Below are positions 32,395-46,105 of a stretch of 64,000 bases of DNA, piece after piece. The stretch is from Caenorhabditis remanei. Its lineage: Eukaryota; Nematoda; Chromadorea; Rhabditida; Rhabditidae. Each line of letters opens with the position of its first letter. Positions within the stretch are counted from its first letter, which is position 1. The DNA lies in NCBI RefSeq assembly GCF_010183535.1, contig NC_071330.1, positions 13,311,717-13,375,716 of the forward strand, read 5' to 3'. A model generated the notes under the pieces. It was given only the letters and a program-made list of their open reading frames with translations, was not told the DNA's origin and ran no database searches. The position numbers were made by a program, and so were the translations under genes.

Positions 32395-32548
32395 CGGTAT
32401 GCGCCTTTAACGTAGGTTACTGTAGTTACGGTTTTTTGACAATCAGCTTTGCAACGGGTATTACCGAACAACACGTTTCCTTCTCCGCAAACAAACACAT
32501 CAAAAAACGGTTCTCTCTCAATTTGCCCCACTATCTCCCTGTGTTCCT
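32395..32548 (-). other. Possible isolated exon
   Basis: Between an acceptor TTATTATTCCAG and a GTGAAAT donor-like site the minus strand is open: REIVGQIEREPFFDVFVCGE, then FGNTRCKADCQKTVTTV and KGAYRMIL. It has two near Cys residues. No partner exon could be assigned. Treat as tentative. Confidence 0.25.
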
Positions 32549-32828
32549 CTGGAATAATAAAATGATGTGTTATAAAATGCAAATGCGCTCTGTTGTGATT
32601 CCATGTGGCATCGGGAACGATGAAATAGAAACATCATCATTTCTATGTATTCTATGTGAGCGGCGTCTGGTTTGCAGTTCTACCCCCTGCTCCATTAAGG
32701 AGCTAATATTTTTCTAAAATTCTAGTATATTTACTTTATTCCTATGGATTCTTATGGATATTCTTTGTAAGAGGTAATTTTTCATCGTTTTTTTCATTAT
32801 ATCCAGGATCGGTTTTTATTTTACAAGT

Positions 32829-33615
32829 CACAGTCTCCCAGCCTCCGAAAACGAACTGCAAGGAAATTTTTGATCTTCCCTCATGAAACGAAAAGTTTGA
32901 GAAATTAGCAGGTCTACAAATTTATTTTTTTAATTTTTAGAGTAAAGCTCCAAGTCATTAATGATAAAATTCAAGTTTTAGAATTATTTTGAGTGAGTTA
33001 TCCAACCATTCAATCCAAAAAATTCTGGTTTCAGATACTTTTTCAAGTCGAAATGGCAATTTTTCATTTTGATTTCGAAAAAATCTACGGGATTTGTTCA
33101 TTTCTCAACATTATCTAACGAATGATATCTCAAATCGTGCTCCGGAGATTTGTACACATTTCTGTAGGACGGTTTTTCAATTTGCTCATTACTTTTCGAG
33201 AAATCGATCAAATTCTGGATTTTTTTCAATTTTTTGTTATTTTCTCGAAAACTAATGAGCAAATTGAAGAACCGTCCTACAGAAATGTGAACAAATCTCC
33301 GGAGCACGTTTTGAGCAATCATTCGTTGGATAATTTTGAAAAATGAACAAATCCCGTAGATTTTTCCGAAATCAAAGTGAAAAATTGCCTTTTCGACTTG
33401 AAATAATTTCTGAAACGAGGATTTTTTGGATTGAATGGGTGGATAATGCTCTCAGAATAATTATAAAACTGAAATTTTCTTACTTCTGACCTTGAGCTTA
33501 ACGCTAAAAATTATAGAAATAATGTTCTAGACCTGCTAATTTCTCAAATTTTTCGTTTCATGAGGGTAGATCAAAAATTTCCTTGCAGTTCTTTCTCGGA
33601 GTCTGGGAGACTGTG
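32829..33615. mobile_element. 787-bp fold-back palindrome
   Basis: Two ~390-bp arms are inverted copies throughout, centred near 33221. Ends are CACAGTCTCCCAG inverted. A 5-bp direct repeat CAAGT flanks it (32824-32828, 33616-33620). The short centre means a transcript would fold into one long hairpin. Arms differ by scattered substitutions and small indels. No coding capacity. Confidence 0.85.
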
Positions 33616-33718
33616 CAAGTGGGAATTTTGGAAAAAAAAAACCTTATTAGATTTCATGCAGAAACATTTTCAGCAAAGACCGTACTCCATTTTTTGAAAT
33701 GCGCCTTGTTTGCCCAAC

Positions 33719-34384
33719 ATGAATGCTTCGAACGAAAGTATGGAGTCGGCAGGAACAGATGAGTCCGATCCACAGGACACAAGTGAAGCAAGATTGATCT
33801 CCACAAATCGCACAGCACGTAAGCGCCAAGAATCCTAAACTGTTATAACTAACTAATCTAAAATTCAGCTCAATACTGGGTTGCCCTCGTAGTGCTCAGT
33901 CTACAGCTCACCGACAACAAGGAACAAATGCTGCTCTTCTCTCTCGGCTGATTACCTGCCTCGGAAAGCAACAAAAGCCATTGGAGTGCATGAGCGCTGC
34001 TCAATTGGAGCCTCCTTCTTGAATGGCAAAATCTTCGTTTGCGGTGAGTTTTTTGAAAAACGGAAATAGAATCTATGATACATGTATATCCGGAAAGAAA
34101 CGGTTAGGACTGATGTTTTTTCAATTAAGTTAAAGTTCTTTGAATAATATTTGATTGCAGGAGGATACGATCGCGGAGAGTGTCTGAGAAGTGTGGAGGA
34201 GTACGATGTGGAATAAGAAACGTGGCGTAAGAAAGGACGATTCGATTGCACCGTTCAAGGAGGAAAGGTGTATACCGTTGCTTTTTGTAATTTAAGAAGA
34301 TCCCAAGACTTGGAAGGTTTACACTGCTGGAGGAGCCGCATCCGGAGACTCAATCCACGACAAGCCAAAGAGATCGACAATAAA
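33719..34384 (+). pseudogene. Kelch-repeat gene remnant
   Basis: A first exon MNASNESMESAGTDES... ends at a GTAAGC donor (about 33820). After an intron ending ATTCAG the frames are broken, but KATKAIGVHERCSIGASF and NGKIFVCG, joined across a GTGAGT...TTGCAG intron to GYDRGECLRSVEEYD, form a Kelch blade (Gly-Gly, then Trp in ETWRKKG). A TAA splits EYDVE from ETWR, and the next piece is frame-shifted. Kelch proteins are often substrate adaptors of CUL3 ligases; this copy cannot make one. Confidence 0.65.
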
Positions 34385-34620
34385 ACTTTGTTAAAATTTA
34401 GTTTCTTGTATTTTTTATTATAAAAATAATTTTTAATAAATATTGCATACTTCATTCCGACTTGTTAAAATTTACGGTTTTCGAGTTTTGTGCAGGAGTT
34501 TTGTGCTCTCATTTTTTTGGTATGATCTACATTTGTGAACTGGCATCATCCGTCAAATCCCATTTTTAAGAGATTTAATTCAAAATTGTTCAAAATTATC
34601 CCGTTTTTGGGAGATTTTAA

Positions 34621-34800
34621 TTATAGTTGTTTCATTTCTAACCCGGGAGGATTCAAACCCGCGTCTACTGAAGTAAACCTCAGCCCGGATAAGTATAGAC
34701 TATTACAGCGCCATGCTCGATCAGTCTAACCGGAACCGACACAGATAAGAATGGTGGGGGAAGTCAATATTACAAAAGTTATACCGTTTTTTAAAGATTT
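34621..34800 (-). other. Representative tRNA-like (pol III promoter-like) module
   Basis: On the minus strand, GGTTTGAATCC (34659-34649) matches the B-box consensus GGTTCGANTCC at all but one position, and TGGCGCTGTAATAGTCT (34713-34697) is an A-box-like segment about 54 bases upstream of it, a normal spacing for a tRNA with a long variable arm. The T stem pairs at four of five positions; CTGAG...TTCAG can form a variable-arm-like hairpin. No acceptor stem pairs, so it is not an intact tRNA. The nearest TTTT run downstream lies in the flanking 41-bp units, predicting short transcripts ending there. It could be a SINE head captured by the satellite. Confidence 0.5.
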
Positions 34801-37800
34801 AATTCAAAATTGTTTAAAACTATTCCATTTTTAAGAGATTTAATTCAAAATTGTTCAAAATTATTCCATTTTTAAGAGATTTAATTCAAAATTGTTCAAA
34901 ATTATCCCATTTTTAAGAGATTTAATTCAAAATTGTTTAAAACTATTCCATTTTTAAGAGATTTATTTCAAAATTGTTCAAAATTATTCCATTTTTAAGA
35001 GATTTAATTCAAAATTGTTCAAAATTATCCCGTTTTTAAGAGATTTAATTCAAAATTGTTCAAAATTATCCCGTTTTTAAGAGATTTAATTCAAAATTGT
35101 TCAAAATTATCCCGTTTTTAAGAGATTTAATTATAGTTGTTTCATTTCTAACCCGGGAGGATTCAAACCCGCGTCTACTGAAGTAAACCTCAGCCCGGAT
35201 AAGTATAGACTATTACAGCGCCATGCTCGATCAGTCTAACCGGAACCGACACAGATAAGAATGGTGGGGGAAGTCAATATTACAAAAGTTATACCGTTTT
35301 TTAAAGATTTAATTCAAAATTGTTCAAAATTATCCCGTTTTTAAGAGATTTAATTCAAAATTGTTCAAAATTATCCCGTTTTTAGGAGATTTTAATTATA
35401 GTTGTTTCATTTCTAACCCGGGAGGATTCAAACCCGCGTCTACTGAAGTAAACCTCAGCCCGGATAAGTATAGACTATTACAGCGCCATGCTCGATCAGT
35501 CTAACCGGAACCGACACAGATAAGAATGGTGGGGGAAGTCAATATTACAAAAGTTATACCGATTTTAACAGATTTAATTCAAAATTGTTCAAAATTATCC
35601 CGTTTTTAAGAGATTTAATTCAAAATTGTTCAAAATTATCCCATTTTTAGGAGATTTAATTCAAAATTGTTTAAAGTGATCCCATTTTTAAGAGATTTAA
35701 TTCAAAATTGTTCAAAATTATCCCGTTTTTGGGAGATTTTAATTATAGTTGTTTCATTTCTAACCCGGGAGGATTCAAACCCGCGTCTACTGAAGTAAAC
35801 CTCAGCCCGGATAAGTATAGACTATTACAGCGCCATGCTCGATCAGTCTAACCGGAACCGACACAGATAAGAATGGTGGGGGAAGTCAATATTACAAAAG
35901 TTATACCGTTTTTTAAAGATTTAATTCAAAATTGTTCAAAATTATCCCGTTTTTAAGAGATTTAATTCAAAATTGTCTAAAGTGATCCCATTTTTAAAAG
36001 ATTTAATTCAAAATTGTTCAAAATTATCCCGTTTTTGGGAGATTTTAATTATAGTTGTTTCATTTCTAACCCGGGAGGATTCAAACCCGCGTCTACTGAA
36101 GCGATCCTCAGCCCGGATAAGTATAGACTATTACAGCGCCATGCTCGATCAGTCTAACCGGAACCGACACAGATAAGAATGGTGGGGGAAGTCAATATTA
36201 CAAAAGTTATACCGATTTTAACAGATTTAATTCAAAATTGTTCAAAATTATCCCGTTTTTAAGAGATTTAATTCAAAATTGTTCAAAATTATCCCATTTT
36301 TAGGAGATTTAATTCAAAATTGTCTAAAGTGATCCCATTTTTAAAAGATTTAATTCAAAATTGTTCAAAATTATCCCGTTTTTGGGAGATTTTAATTATA
36401 GTTGTTTCATTTCTAACCCGGGAGGATTCAAACCCGCGTCTACTGAAGTAAACCTCAGCCCGGATAAGTATAGACTATTACAGCGCCATGCTCGATCAGT
36501 CTAACCGGAACCGACACAGATAAGAATGGTGGGGGAAGTCAATATTACAAAAGTTATACCGATTTTAACAGATTTAATTCAAAATTGTTCAAAATTATCC
36601 CGTTTTTAAGAGATTTAATTCAAAATTGTCTAAAGTGATCCCATTTTTAAAAGATTTAATTCAAAATTGTTCAAAATTATCCCGTTTTTGGGAGATTTTA
36701 ATTATAGTTGTTTCATTTCTAACCCGGGAGGATTCAAACCCGCGTCTACTGAAGCGATCCTCAGCCCGGATAAGTATAGACTATTACAGCGCCATGCTCG
36801 ATCAGTCTAACCGGAACCGACACAGATAAGAATGGTGGGGGAAGTCAATATTACAAAAGTTATACCGTTTTTTAAAGATTTAATTCAAAATTGTTTAAAA
36901 CTATTCCATTTTTAAGAGATTTAATTCAAAATTGTTCAAAATTATCCCGTTTTTAGGAGATTTTAATTATAGTTGTTTCATTTCTAACCCGGGAGGATTC
37001 AAACCCGCGTCTACTGAAGTAAACCTCAGCCCGGATAAGTATAGACTATTACAGCGCCATGCTCGATCAGTCTAACCGGAACCGACACAGATAAGAATGG
37101 TGGGGGAAGTCAATATTACAAAAGTTATACCGTTTTTTAAAGATTTAATTCAAAATTGTTTAAAACTATTCCATTTTTAAGAGATTTAATTCAAAATTGT
37201 TCAAAATTATCCCGTTTTTAGGAGATTTAATTATAGTTGTTTCATTTCTAACCCGGGAGGATTCAAACCCGCGTCTACTGAAGCGATCCTCAGCCCGGAT
37301 AAGTATAGACTATTACAGCGCCATGCTCGATCAGTCTAACCGGAACCGACACAGATAAGAATGGTGGGGGAAGTCAATATTACAAAAGTTATACCGTTTT
37401 TTAAAGATTTAATTCAAAATTGTTTAAAACTATTCCATTTTTAAGAGATTTAATTCAAAATTGTTCAAAATTATTCCATTTTTAAGAGATTTAATTCAAA
37501 ATTGTTCAAAATTATCCCATTTTTAAGAGATTTAATTCAAAATTGTTTAAAACTATTCCATTTTTAAGAGATTTATTTCAAAATTGTTCAAAATTATTCC
37601 ATTTTTAAGAGATTTAATTCAAAATTGTTCAAAATTATCCCGTTTTTAAGAGATTTAATTCAAAATTGTTCAAAATTATCCCGTTTTTAAGAGATTTAAT
37701 TCAAAATTGTTCAAAATTATCCCGTTTTTAAGAGATTTAATTATAGTTGTTTCATTTCTAACCCGGGAGGATTCAAACCCGCGTCTACTGAAGTAAACCT

Positions 37801-39939
37801 CAGCCCGGATAAGTATAGACTATTACAGCGCCATGCTCGATCAGTCTAACCGGAACCGACACAGATAAGAATGGTGGGGGAAGTCAATATTACAAAAGTT
37901 ATACCGTTTTTTAAAGATTTAATTCAAAATTGTTTAAAACTATTCCATTTTTAAGAGATTTAATTCAAAATTGTTCAAAATTATTCCATTTTTAAGAGAT
38001 TTAATTCAAAATTGTTCAAAATTATCCCATTTTTAAGAGATTTAATTCAAAATTGTTTAAAACTATTCCATTTTTAAGAGATTTATTTCAAAATTGTTCA
38101 AAATTATTCCATTTTTAAGAGATTTAATTCAAAATTGTTCAAAATTATCCCGTTTTTAAGAGATTTAATTCAAAATTGTTCAAAATTATCCCGTTTTTAA
38201 GAGATTTAATTCAAAATTGTTCAAAATTATCCCGTTTTTAAGAGATTTAATTATAGTTGTTTCATTTCTAACCCGGGAGGATTCAAACCCGCGTCTACTG
38301 AAGTAAACCTCAGCCCGGATAAGTATAGACTATTACAGCGCCATGCTCGATCAGTCTAACCGGAACCGACACAGATAAGAATGGTGGGGGAAGTCAATAT
38401 TACAAAAGTTATACCGTTTTTTTAAAGATTTAATTCAAAATTGTTCAAAATTATCCCGTTTTTAAGAGATTTAATTCAAAATTGTTCAAAATTATCCCGT
38501 TTTTGGGAGATTTAATTCAAAATTGTTCAAAATTATCCCGTTTTTGGGAGATTTAATTATAGTTGTTTCATTTCTAACCCGGGAGGATTCAAACCCGCGT
38601 CTACTGAAGTAAACCTCAGCCCGGATAAGTATAGACTATTACAGCGCCATGCTCGATCAGTCTAACCGGAACCGACACAGATAAGAATGGTGGGGGAAGT
38701 CAATATTACAAAAGTTATACCGATTTTAACAGATTTAATTCAAAATTGTTCAAAATTATCCCATTTTTAAGAGATTTAATTCAAAATTGTCTAAAGTGAT
38801 CCCATTTTTAAAAGATTTAATTCAAAATTGTTCAAAATTATCCCGTTTTTGGGAGATTTTAATTATAGTTGTTTCATTTCTAACCCGGGAGGATTCAAAC
38901 CCGCGTCTACTGAAGTAAACCTCAGCCCGGATAAGTATAGACTATTACAGCGCCATGCTCGATCAGTCTAACCGGAACCGACACAGATAAGAATGGTGGG
39001 GGAAGTCAATATTACAAAAGTTATACCGTTTTTTAAAGATTTAATTCAAAATTGTTCAAAATTATCCCGTTTTTAAGAGATTTAATTCAAAATTGTTCAA
39101 AATTATCCCATTTTTAAGAGATTTAATTCAAAATTGTTTAAAGTGATCCCATTTTTAAGAGATTTAATTCAAAATTGTTCCAAATTATCCCGTTTTTGGG
39201 AGATTTTAATTATAGTTGTTTCATTTCTAACCCGGGAGGATTCAAACCCGCGTCTACTGAAGTAAACCTCAGCCCGGATAAGTATAGACTATTACAGCGC
39301 CATGCTCGATCAGTCTAACCGGAACCGACACAGATAAGAATGGTGGGGGAAGTCAATATTACAAAAGTTATACCGTTTTTTAAAGATTTAATTCAAAATT
39401 GTTCAAAATTATCCCGTTTTTAAGAGATTTAATTCAAAATTGTTCAAAATTATCCCATTTTTAAGAGATTTAATTCAAAATTGTTTAAAGTGATCCCATT
39501 TTTAAGAGATTTAATTCAAAATTGTTTAAAACTATTCCATTTTTAAGAGATTTAATTCAAAATTGTTCAAAATTATTCCATTTTTAAGAGATTTAATTCA
39601 AAATTGTTCAAAATTATCCCGTTTTTAAGAGATTTAATTCAAAATTGTTCAAAATTATCCCGTTTTTAAGAGATTTAATTCAAAATTGTTCAAAATTATC
39701 CCGTTTTTAAGAGATTTAATTCAAAATTGTTCAAAATTATCCCGTTTTTAAGAGATTTAATTATAGTTGTTTCATTTCTAACCCGGGAGGATTCAAACCC
39801 GCGTCTACTGAAGTAAACCTCAGCCCGGATAAGTATAGACTATTACAGCGCCATGCTCGATCAGTCTAACCGGAACCGACACAGATAAGAATGGTGGGGG
39901 AAGTCAATATTACAAAAGTTATACCGTTTTTTAAAGATT

Positions 39940-42900
39940 TAATTCAAAATTGTTTAAAACTATTCCATTTTTAAGAGATTTAATTCAAAATTGTTCAAAA
40001 TTATTCCATTTTAAGAGATTTAATTCAAAATTGTTCAAAATTATCCCATTTTTAAGAGATTTAATTCAAAATTGTTTAAAACTATTCCATTTTTAAGAGA
40101 TTTAATTCAAAATTGTTCAAAATTATTCCATTTTTAAGAGATTTAATTCAAAATTGTTCAAAATTATCCCATTTTTAAGAGATTTAATTCAAAATTGTTC
40201 AAAATTATCCCGTTTTTAAGAGATTTAATTCAAAATTGTTCAAAATTATCCCGTTTTTAAGAGATTTAATTCAAAATTGTTCAAAATTATCCCGTTTTTA
40301 AGAGATTTAATTCAAAATTGTTCAAAATTATCCCATTTTTAAGAGATTTAATTCAAAATTGTTCAAAATTATCCCGTTTTTAAGAGATTTAATTCAAAAT
40401 TGTTCAAAATTATCCCGTTTTTAAGAGATTTAATTCAAAATTGTTCAAAATTATCCCGTTTTTAAGAGATTTAATTCAAAATTGTTCAAAATTATCCCGT
40501 TTTTAAGAGATTTAATTCAAAATTGTTCAAAATTATTCCATTTTAAGAGATTTAATTCAAAATTGTTCAAAATTATTCCATTTTTAAGAGATTTAATTCA
40601 AATTGTTCAAAATTATCCCGTTTTTAAGAGATTTATTTCAAAATTGTTCAAAATTATCCCGTTTTTAAGAGATTTAATTCAAAATTGTTCAAAATTATCC
40701 CGTTTTTAAGAGATTTAATTCAAAATTGTTCAAAATTATTCCATTTTTAAGAGATTTAATTCAAAATTGTTCAAATTATCCCATTTTTAAGAGATTTAAT
40801 TCAAAATTGTTCAAAATTATTCCATTTTTAAGAGATTTAATTCAAAATTGTTCAAAATTATCCCATTTTTAAGAGATTTAATTCAAAATTGTTCAAAATT
40901 ATTCCATTTTTAAAAGATTTAATTCAAAATTGTTCAAATTATTCCATTTTTAAGAGATTTAATTCAAAATTGTTCAAAATTATCCCGTTTTTAAGAGATT
41001 TAATTCAAAATTGTTCAAAATTATTCCATTTTTAAGAGATTTAATTCAAAATTGTTCAAAATTATTCCATTTTTAAGAGATTTAATTCAAAATTGTTCAA
41101 AATTATCCCATTTTTAAGAGATTTAATTCAAAATTGTTCAAAATTATTCCATTTTTAAGAGATTTAATTCAAAATTGTTCAAAATTATCCCATTTTTAAG
41201 AGATTTAATTCAAAATTGTTCAAAATTATCCCATTTTTTAAGAGATTTAATTCAAAATTGTTCAAAATTATTCCATTTTTAAGAGATTTAATTCAAAATT
41301 GTTCAAAATTATTCCATTTTTAAGAGATTTAATTCAAAATTGTTCAAAATTATTCCATTTTTAAGAGATTTAATTCAAAATTGTTCAAAATTATTCCATT
41401 TTAAGAGATTTAATTCAAAATTGTTCAAAATTATCCCATTTTTAAGAGATTTAATTCAAAATTGTTCAAAATTATCCCATTCTTAAGAGATTTAATTCAA
41501 AATTGTTCAAAATTATCCCATTTTTAAGAGATTTAATTCAAAATTGTTCAAAATTATTCCATTTTTAAGAGATTTAATTCAAAATTGTTCAAAATTATCC
41601 CATTTTTAAGAGATTTAATTCAAAATTGTTCAAAATTATTCCATTTTTAAGAGATTTAATTCAAAATTGTTCAAAATTATCCCATTTTTGAGAGATTTAA
41701 TTCAAAATTGTTCAAAATTATCCCATTTTTAAGAGATTTAATTCAAAATTGTTCAAAATTATTCCATTTTTAAGAGATTTAATTCAAAATTGTTCAAAAT
41801 TATTCCATTTTTAAGAGATTTAATTCAAAATTGTTCAAAATTATTCCATTTTTAAGAGATTTAATTCAAAATTGTTCAAATTATTCCATTTTTAAGAGAT
41901 TTAATTCAAAATTGTTCAAAATTATCCCATTTTTAAGAGATTTAATTCAAAATTGTTCAAAATTATCCCGTTTTTAAGAGATTTAATTCAAAATTGTTCA
42001 AAATTATCCCGTTTTTAAGAGATTTAATTCAAAATTGTTCAAAATTATTCCATTTTTAAGAGATTTAATTCAAAATTGTTCAAAATTATCCCATTTTTAA
42101 GAGATTTAATTCAAAATTGTTCAAAATTATCCCATTTTTAAGAGATTTAATTCAAAATTGTTCAAAATTATCCCGTTTTTAAGAGATTTAATTCAAAATT
42201 GTTCAAAATTATTCCATTTTTAAGAGATTTAATTCAAAATTGTTCAAAATTATTCCATTTTTAAGAGATTTAATTCAAAATTGTTCAAAATTATCCCATT
42301 TTTAAGAGATTTAATTCAAAATTGTTCAAAATTATCCCGTTTTTAAGAGATTTATTTCAAAATTGTTCAAAATTATCCCGTTTTTAAGAGATTTAATTCA
42401 AAATTGTTCAAAATTATCCCGTTTTTAAGAGATTTAATTCAAAATTGTTCAAAATTATCCCATTTTTAAGAGATTTAATTCAAAATTGTTCAAAATTATC
42501 CCGTTTTTAAGAGATTTAATTCAAAATTGTTCAAAATTATTCCATTTTTAAGAGATTTAATTCAAAATTGTTCAAAATTATCCCGTTTTTAAGAGATTTA
42601 ATTCAAAATTGTTCAAAATTATCCCATTTTTAAGAGATTTAATTCAAAATTGTTCAAAATTATCCCGTTTTTAAGAGATTTAATTCAAAATTGTTCAAAA
42701 TTATTCCATTTTTAAGAGATTTAATTCAAAATTGTTCAAAATTATCCCATTTTTAAGAGATTTAATTCAAAATTGTTCAAAATTATCCCATTTTTAAGAG
42801 ATTTAATTCAAAATTGTTCAAAATTATCCCGTTTTTAAGAGATTTAATTCAAAATTGTTCAAAATTATCCCGTTTTTAAGAGATTTAATTCAAAATTGTT

Positions 42901-45900
42901 CAAAATTATCCCATTTTTAAGAGATTTAATTCAAAATTGTTCAAAATTATCCCGTTTTTAAGAGATTTAATTCAAAATTGTTCAAAATTATTCCATTTTT
43001 AAGAGATTTAATTCAAAATTGTTCAAAATTATCCCATTTTTAAGAGATTAATTCAAAATTGTTCAAAATTATCCCATTTTTAAGAGATTTAATTCAAAAT
43101 TGTTCAAAATTATCCCGTTTTTAAGAGATTTATTTCAAAATTGTTCAAAATTATCCCGTTTTTAAGAGATTTAATTCAAAATTGTTCAAAATTATCCCGT
43201 TTTAAGAGATTTAATTCAAAATTGTTCAAAATTATCCCATTTTTAAGAGATTTAATTCAAATTGTTCAAAATTATCCCGTTTTTAAGAGATTTAATTCAA
43301 AATTGTTCAAAATTATCCCGTTTTTAAGAGATTTAATTCAAAATTGTTCAAAATTATCCCATTTTTAAGAGATTTAATTCAAAATTGTTCAAAATTATCC
43401 CGTTTTTAAGAGATTTAATTCAAAATTGTTCAAAATTATTCCATTTTTAAGAGATTTAATTCAAAATTGTTCAAAATTATCCCATTTTTAAGAGATTTAA
43501 TTCAAAATTGTTCAAAATTATTCCATTTTTAAGAGATTTAATTCAAAATTGTTCAAAATTATCCCATTTTTAAGAGATTTAATTCAAAATTGTTCAAAAT
43601 TATTCCATTTTTAAGAGATTTAATTCAAAATTGTTCAAAATTATTCCATTTTTAAGAGATTTAATTCAAAATTGTTCAAAATTATCCCGTTTTTTAAGAG
43701 ATTTAATTCAAAATTGTTCAAAATTATTCCATTTTTAAGAGATTTAATTCAAAATTGTTCAAAATTATTCCATTTTTAAGAGATTTAATTCAAAATTGTT
43801 CAAAATTATCCCATTTTTAAGAGATTTAATTCAAAATTGTTCAAAATTATTCCATTTTAAGAGATTTAATTCAAAATTGTTCAAAATTATCCCATTTTTA
43901 AGAGATTTAATTCAAAATTGTTCAAAATTATTCCATTTTTAAGAGATTTAATTCAAAATTGTTCAAAATTATTCCATTTTTAAGAGATTTAATTCAAAAT
44001 TGTTCAAAATTATCCCATTTTTAAGAGATTTAATTCAAATTGTTCAAAATTATTCCATTTTTAAGAGATTTAATTCAAATTGTTCAAAATTATTCCATTT
44101 TAAGAGATTTAATTCAAAATTGTTCAAAATTATCCCATTTTAAGAGATTTAATTCAAAATTGTTCAAAATTATCCCATTTTTAAGAGATTTAATTCAAAA
44201 TTGTTCAAAATTATCCCATTTTAAGAGATTTAATTCAAAATTGTTCAAAATTATTCCATTTTTAAGAGATTTAATTCAAAATTGTTCAAAATTATCCCAT
44301 TTTTAAGAGATTTAATTCAAATTGTTCAAAATTATTCCATTTTTAAGAGATTTAATTCAAAATTGTTCAAAATTATTCCATTTTTAAGAGATTTAATTCA
44401 AAATTGTTCAAAATTATCCATTTTTAAGAGATTTAATTCAAAATTGTTCAAAATTATTCCATTTTTAAGAGATTTAATTCAAAATTGTTCAAAATTATTC
44501 CATTTTTAAGAGATTTAATTCAAATTGTTCAAAATTATTCCATTTTAAGAGATTTAATTCAAAATTGTTCAAAATTATTCCATTTTTAAGAGATTTAATT
44601 CAAAATTGTTCAAAATTATCCCATTTTTAAGAGATTTAATTCAAAATTGTTCAAAATTATCCCATTTTTAAGAGATTTAATTCAAAATTGTTCAAAATTA
44701 TCCCATTTTTAAGAGATTTAATTCAAAATTGTTCAAAATTATTCCATTTTAAGAGATTTAATTCAAAATTGTTCAAAATTATCCCATTTTTAAGAGATTT
44801 AATTCAAAATTGTTCAAAATTATTCCATTTTTAAGAGATTTAATTCAAAATTGTTCAAAATTATCCCATTTTTAAGAGATTTAATTCAAAATTGTTCAAA
44901 ATTATCCCATTTTTAAGAGATTTAATTCAAAATTGTTCATAATTATTCCATTTTTAAGAGATTTAATTCAAAATTGTTCAAAATTATTCCATTTTTAAGA
45001 GATTATAATTCAAAATTGTTCAAAATTATTCCATTTTAAGAGATTTAATTCAAAATTGTTCAAAATTATTCCAATTTTTAAGAGATTTAATTCAAAATTG
45101 TCAAAATTATCCCATTTTTAAGAGATTTAATTCAAATTGTTCAAAATTATCCCGTTTTTAAGAGATTTAATTCAAAATTGTTCAAAATTATCCCGTTTTT
45201 AAGAGATTTAATTCAAAATTGTTCAAAATTATCCCGTTTTTAAGAGATTTAATTCAAAATTGTTCAAAATTATCCCGTTTTTAAGAGATTTAATTCAAAA
45301 TTGTTCAAAATTATTCCATTTTTAAGGAGATTTAATTCAAAATTGTTCAAAATTATTCCATTTTTAAGAGATTTAATTCAAAATTGTTCAAAATTATCCC
45401 GTTTTTAAGAGATTTATTTCAAAATTGTTCAAAATTATTCCATTTTTAAGAGATTTAATTCAAAATTGTTCAAATTATTCCATTTTAAGAGATTTAATTC
45501 AAAATTGTTCAAAATTATCCCGTTTTTAAGAGATTTATTTCAAAATTGTTCAAAATTATCCCATTTTTAAGAGATTTAATTCAAAATTGTTCAAAATTAT
45601 CCCGTTTTTAAGAGATTTAATTCAAAATTGTTCAAAATTATCCCGTTTTTAAGAGATTTAATTCAAAATTGTTCAAAATTATCCCATTTTTAAGAGATTT
45701 AATTCAAAATTGTTCAAAATTATCCCGTTTTTAAGAGATTTAATTCAAAATTGTTCAAAATTATTCCATTTTTAAGAGATTTAATTCAAAATTGTTCAAA
45801 ATTATTCCATTTTTAAGAGATTTAATTCAAATTGTTCAAATTATCCCTTTTTAAGAGATTTATTTCAAATTGTTTCAAAATATTCCATTTTTAACGAGAA

Positions 45901-46105
45901 TTTAATTCAAAATTGTTCAAATTATCCCGTTTTTAAGAGATTTAATTCAAAATTGTTCAAATTCCATTTTTAAGAGATTTAATTCAAAATTGTTCAAAAT
46001 TATCCTCTCCGTTTTTAAGAGATTATTTCAAAATTGTTCAAATTATTCCATTTTTAAGAGATTTAATTCAAAATTGTTCAAAATTTCCCGTTTTAAGAGA
46101 TTTAA
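39940..46105 (+). repeat. Uninterrupted core of 41-bp units
   Basis: Roughly 150 head-to-tail 41-bp units with no module. TATTCCA and TATCCCR variants are interspersed, with stretches of the same variant suggesting local duplications. Single-base deletions in the T5 and A4 runs become more common toward the right. Confidence 0.95.

Noticed and set aside
33098..33346. Paired 74-codon frames on opposite strands
   Set aside because: They are the two arms of the 787-bp palindrome read on each strand.
34640..34735. True tRNA gene on the minus strand
   Set aside because: B-box is good, but no acceptor stem pairs and the anticodon arm is poor; called tRNA-like only.
35973..36829. Two identical 67-codon frames (MSKVIPFLKDLIQNC...)
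   Set aside because: Copies of the same satellite module; identity is due to tandem duplication, not gene conservation.
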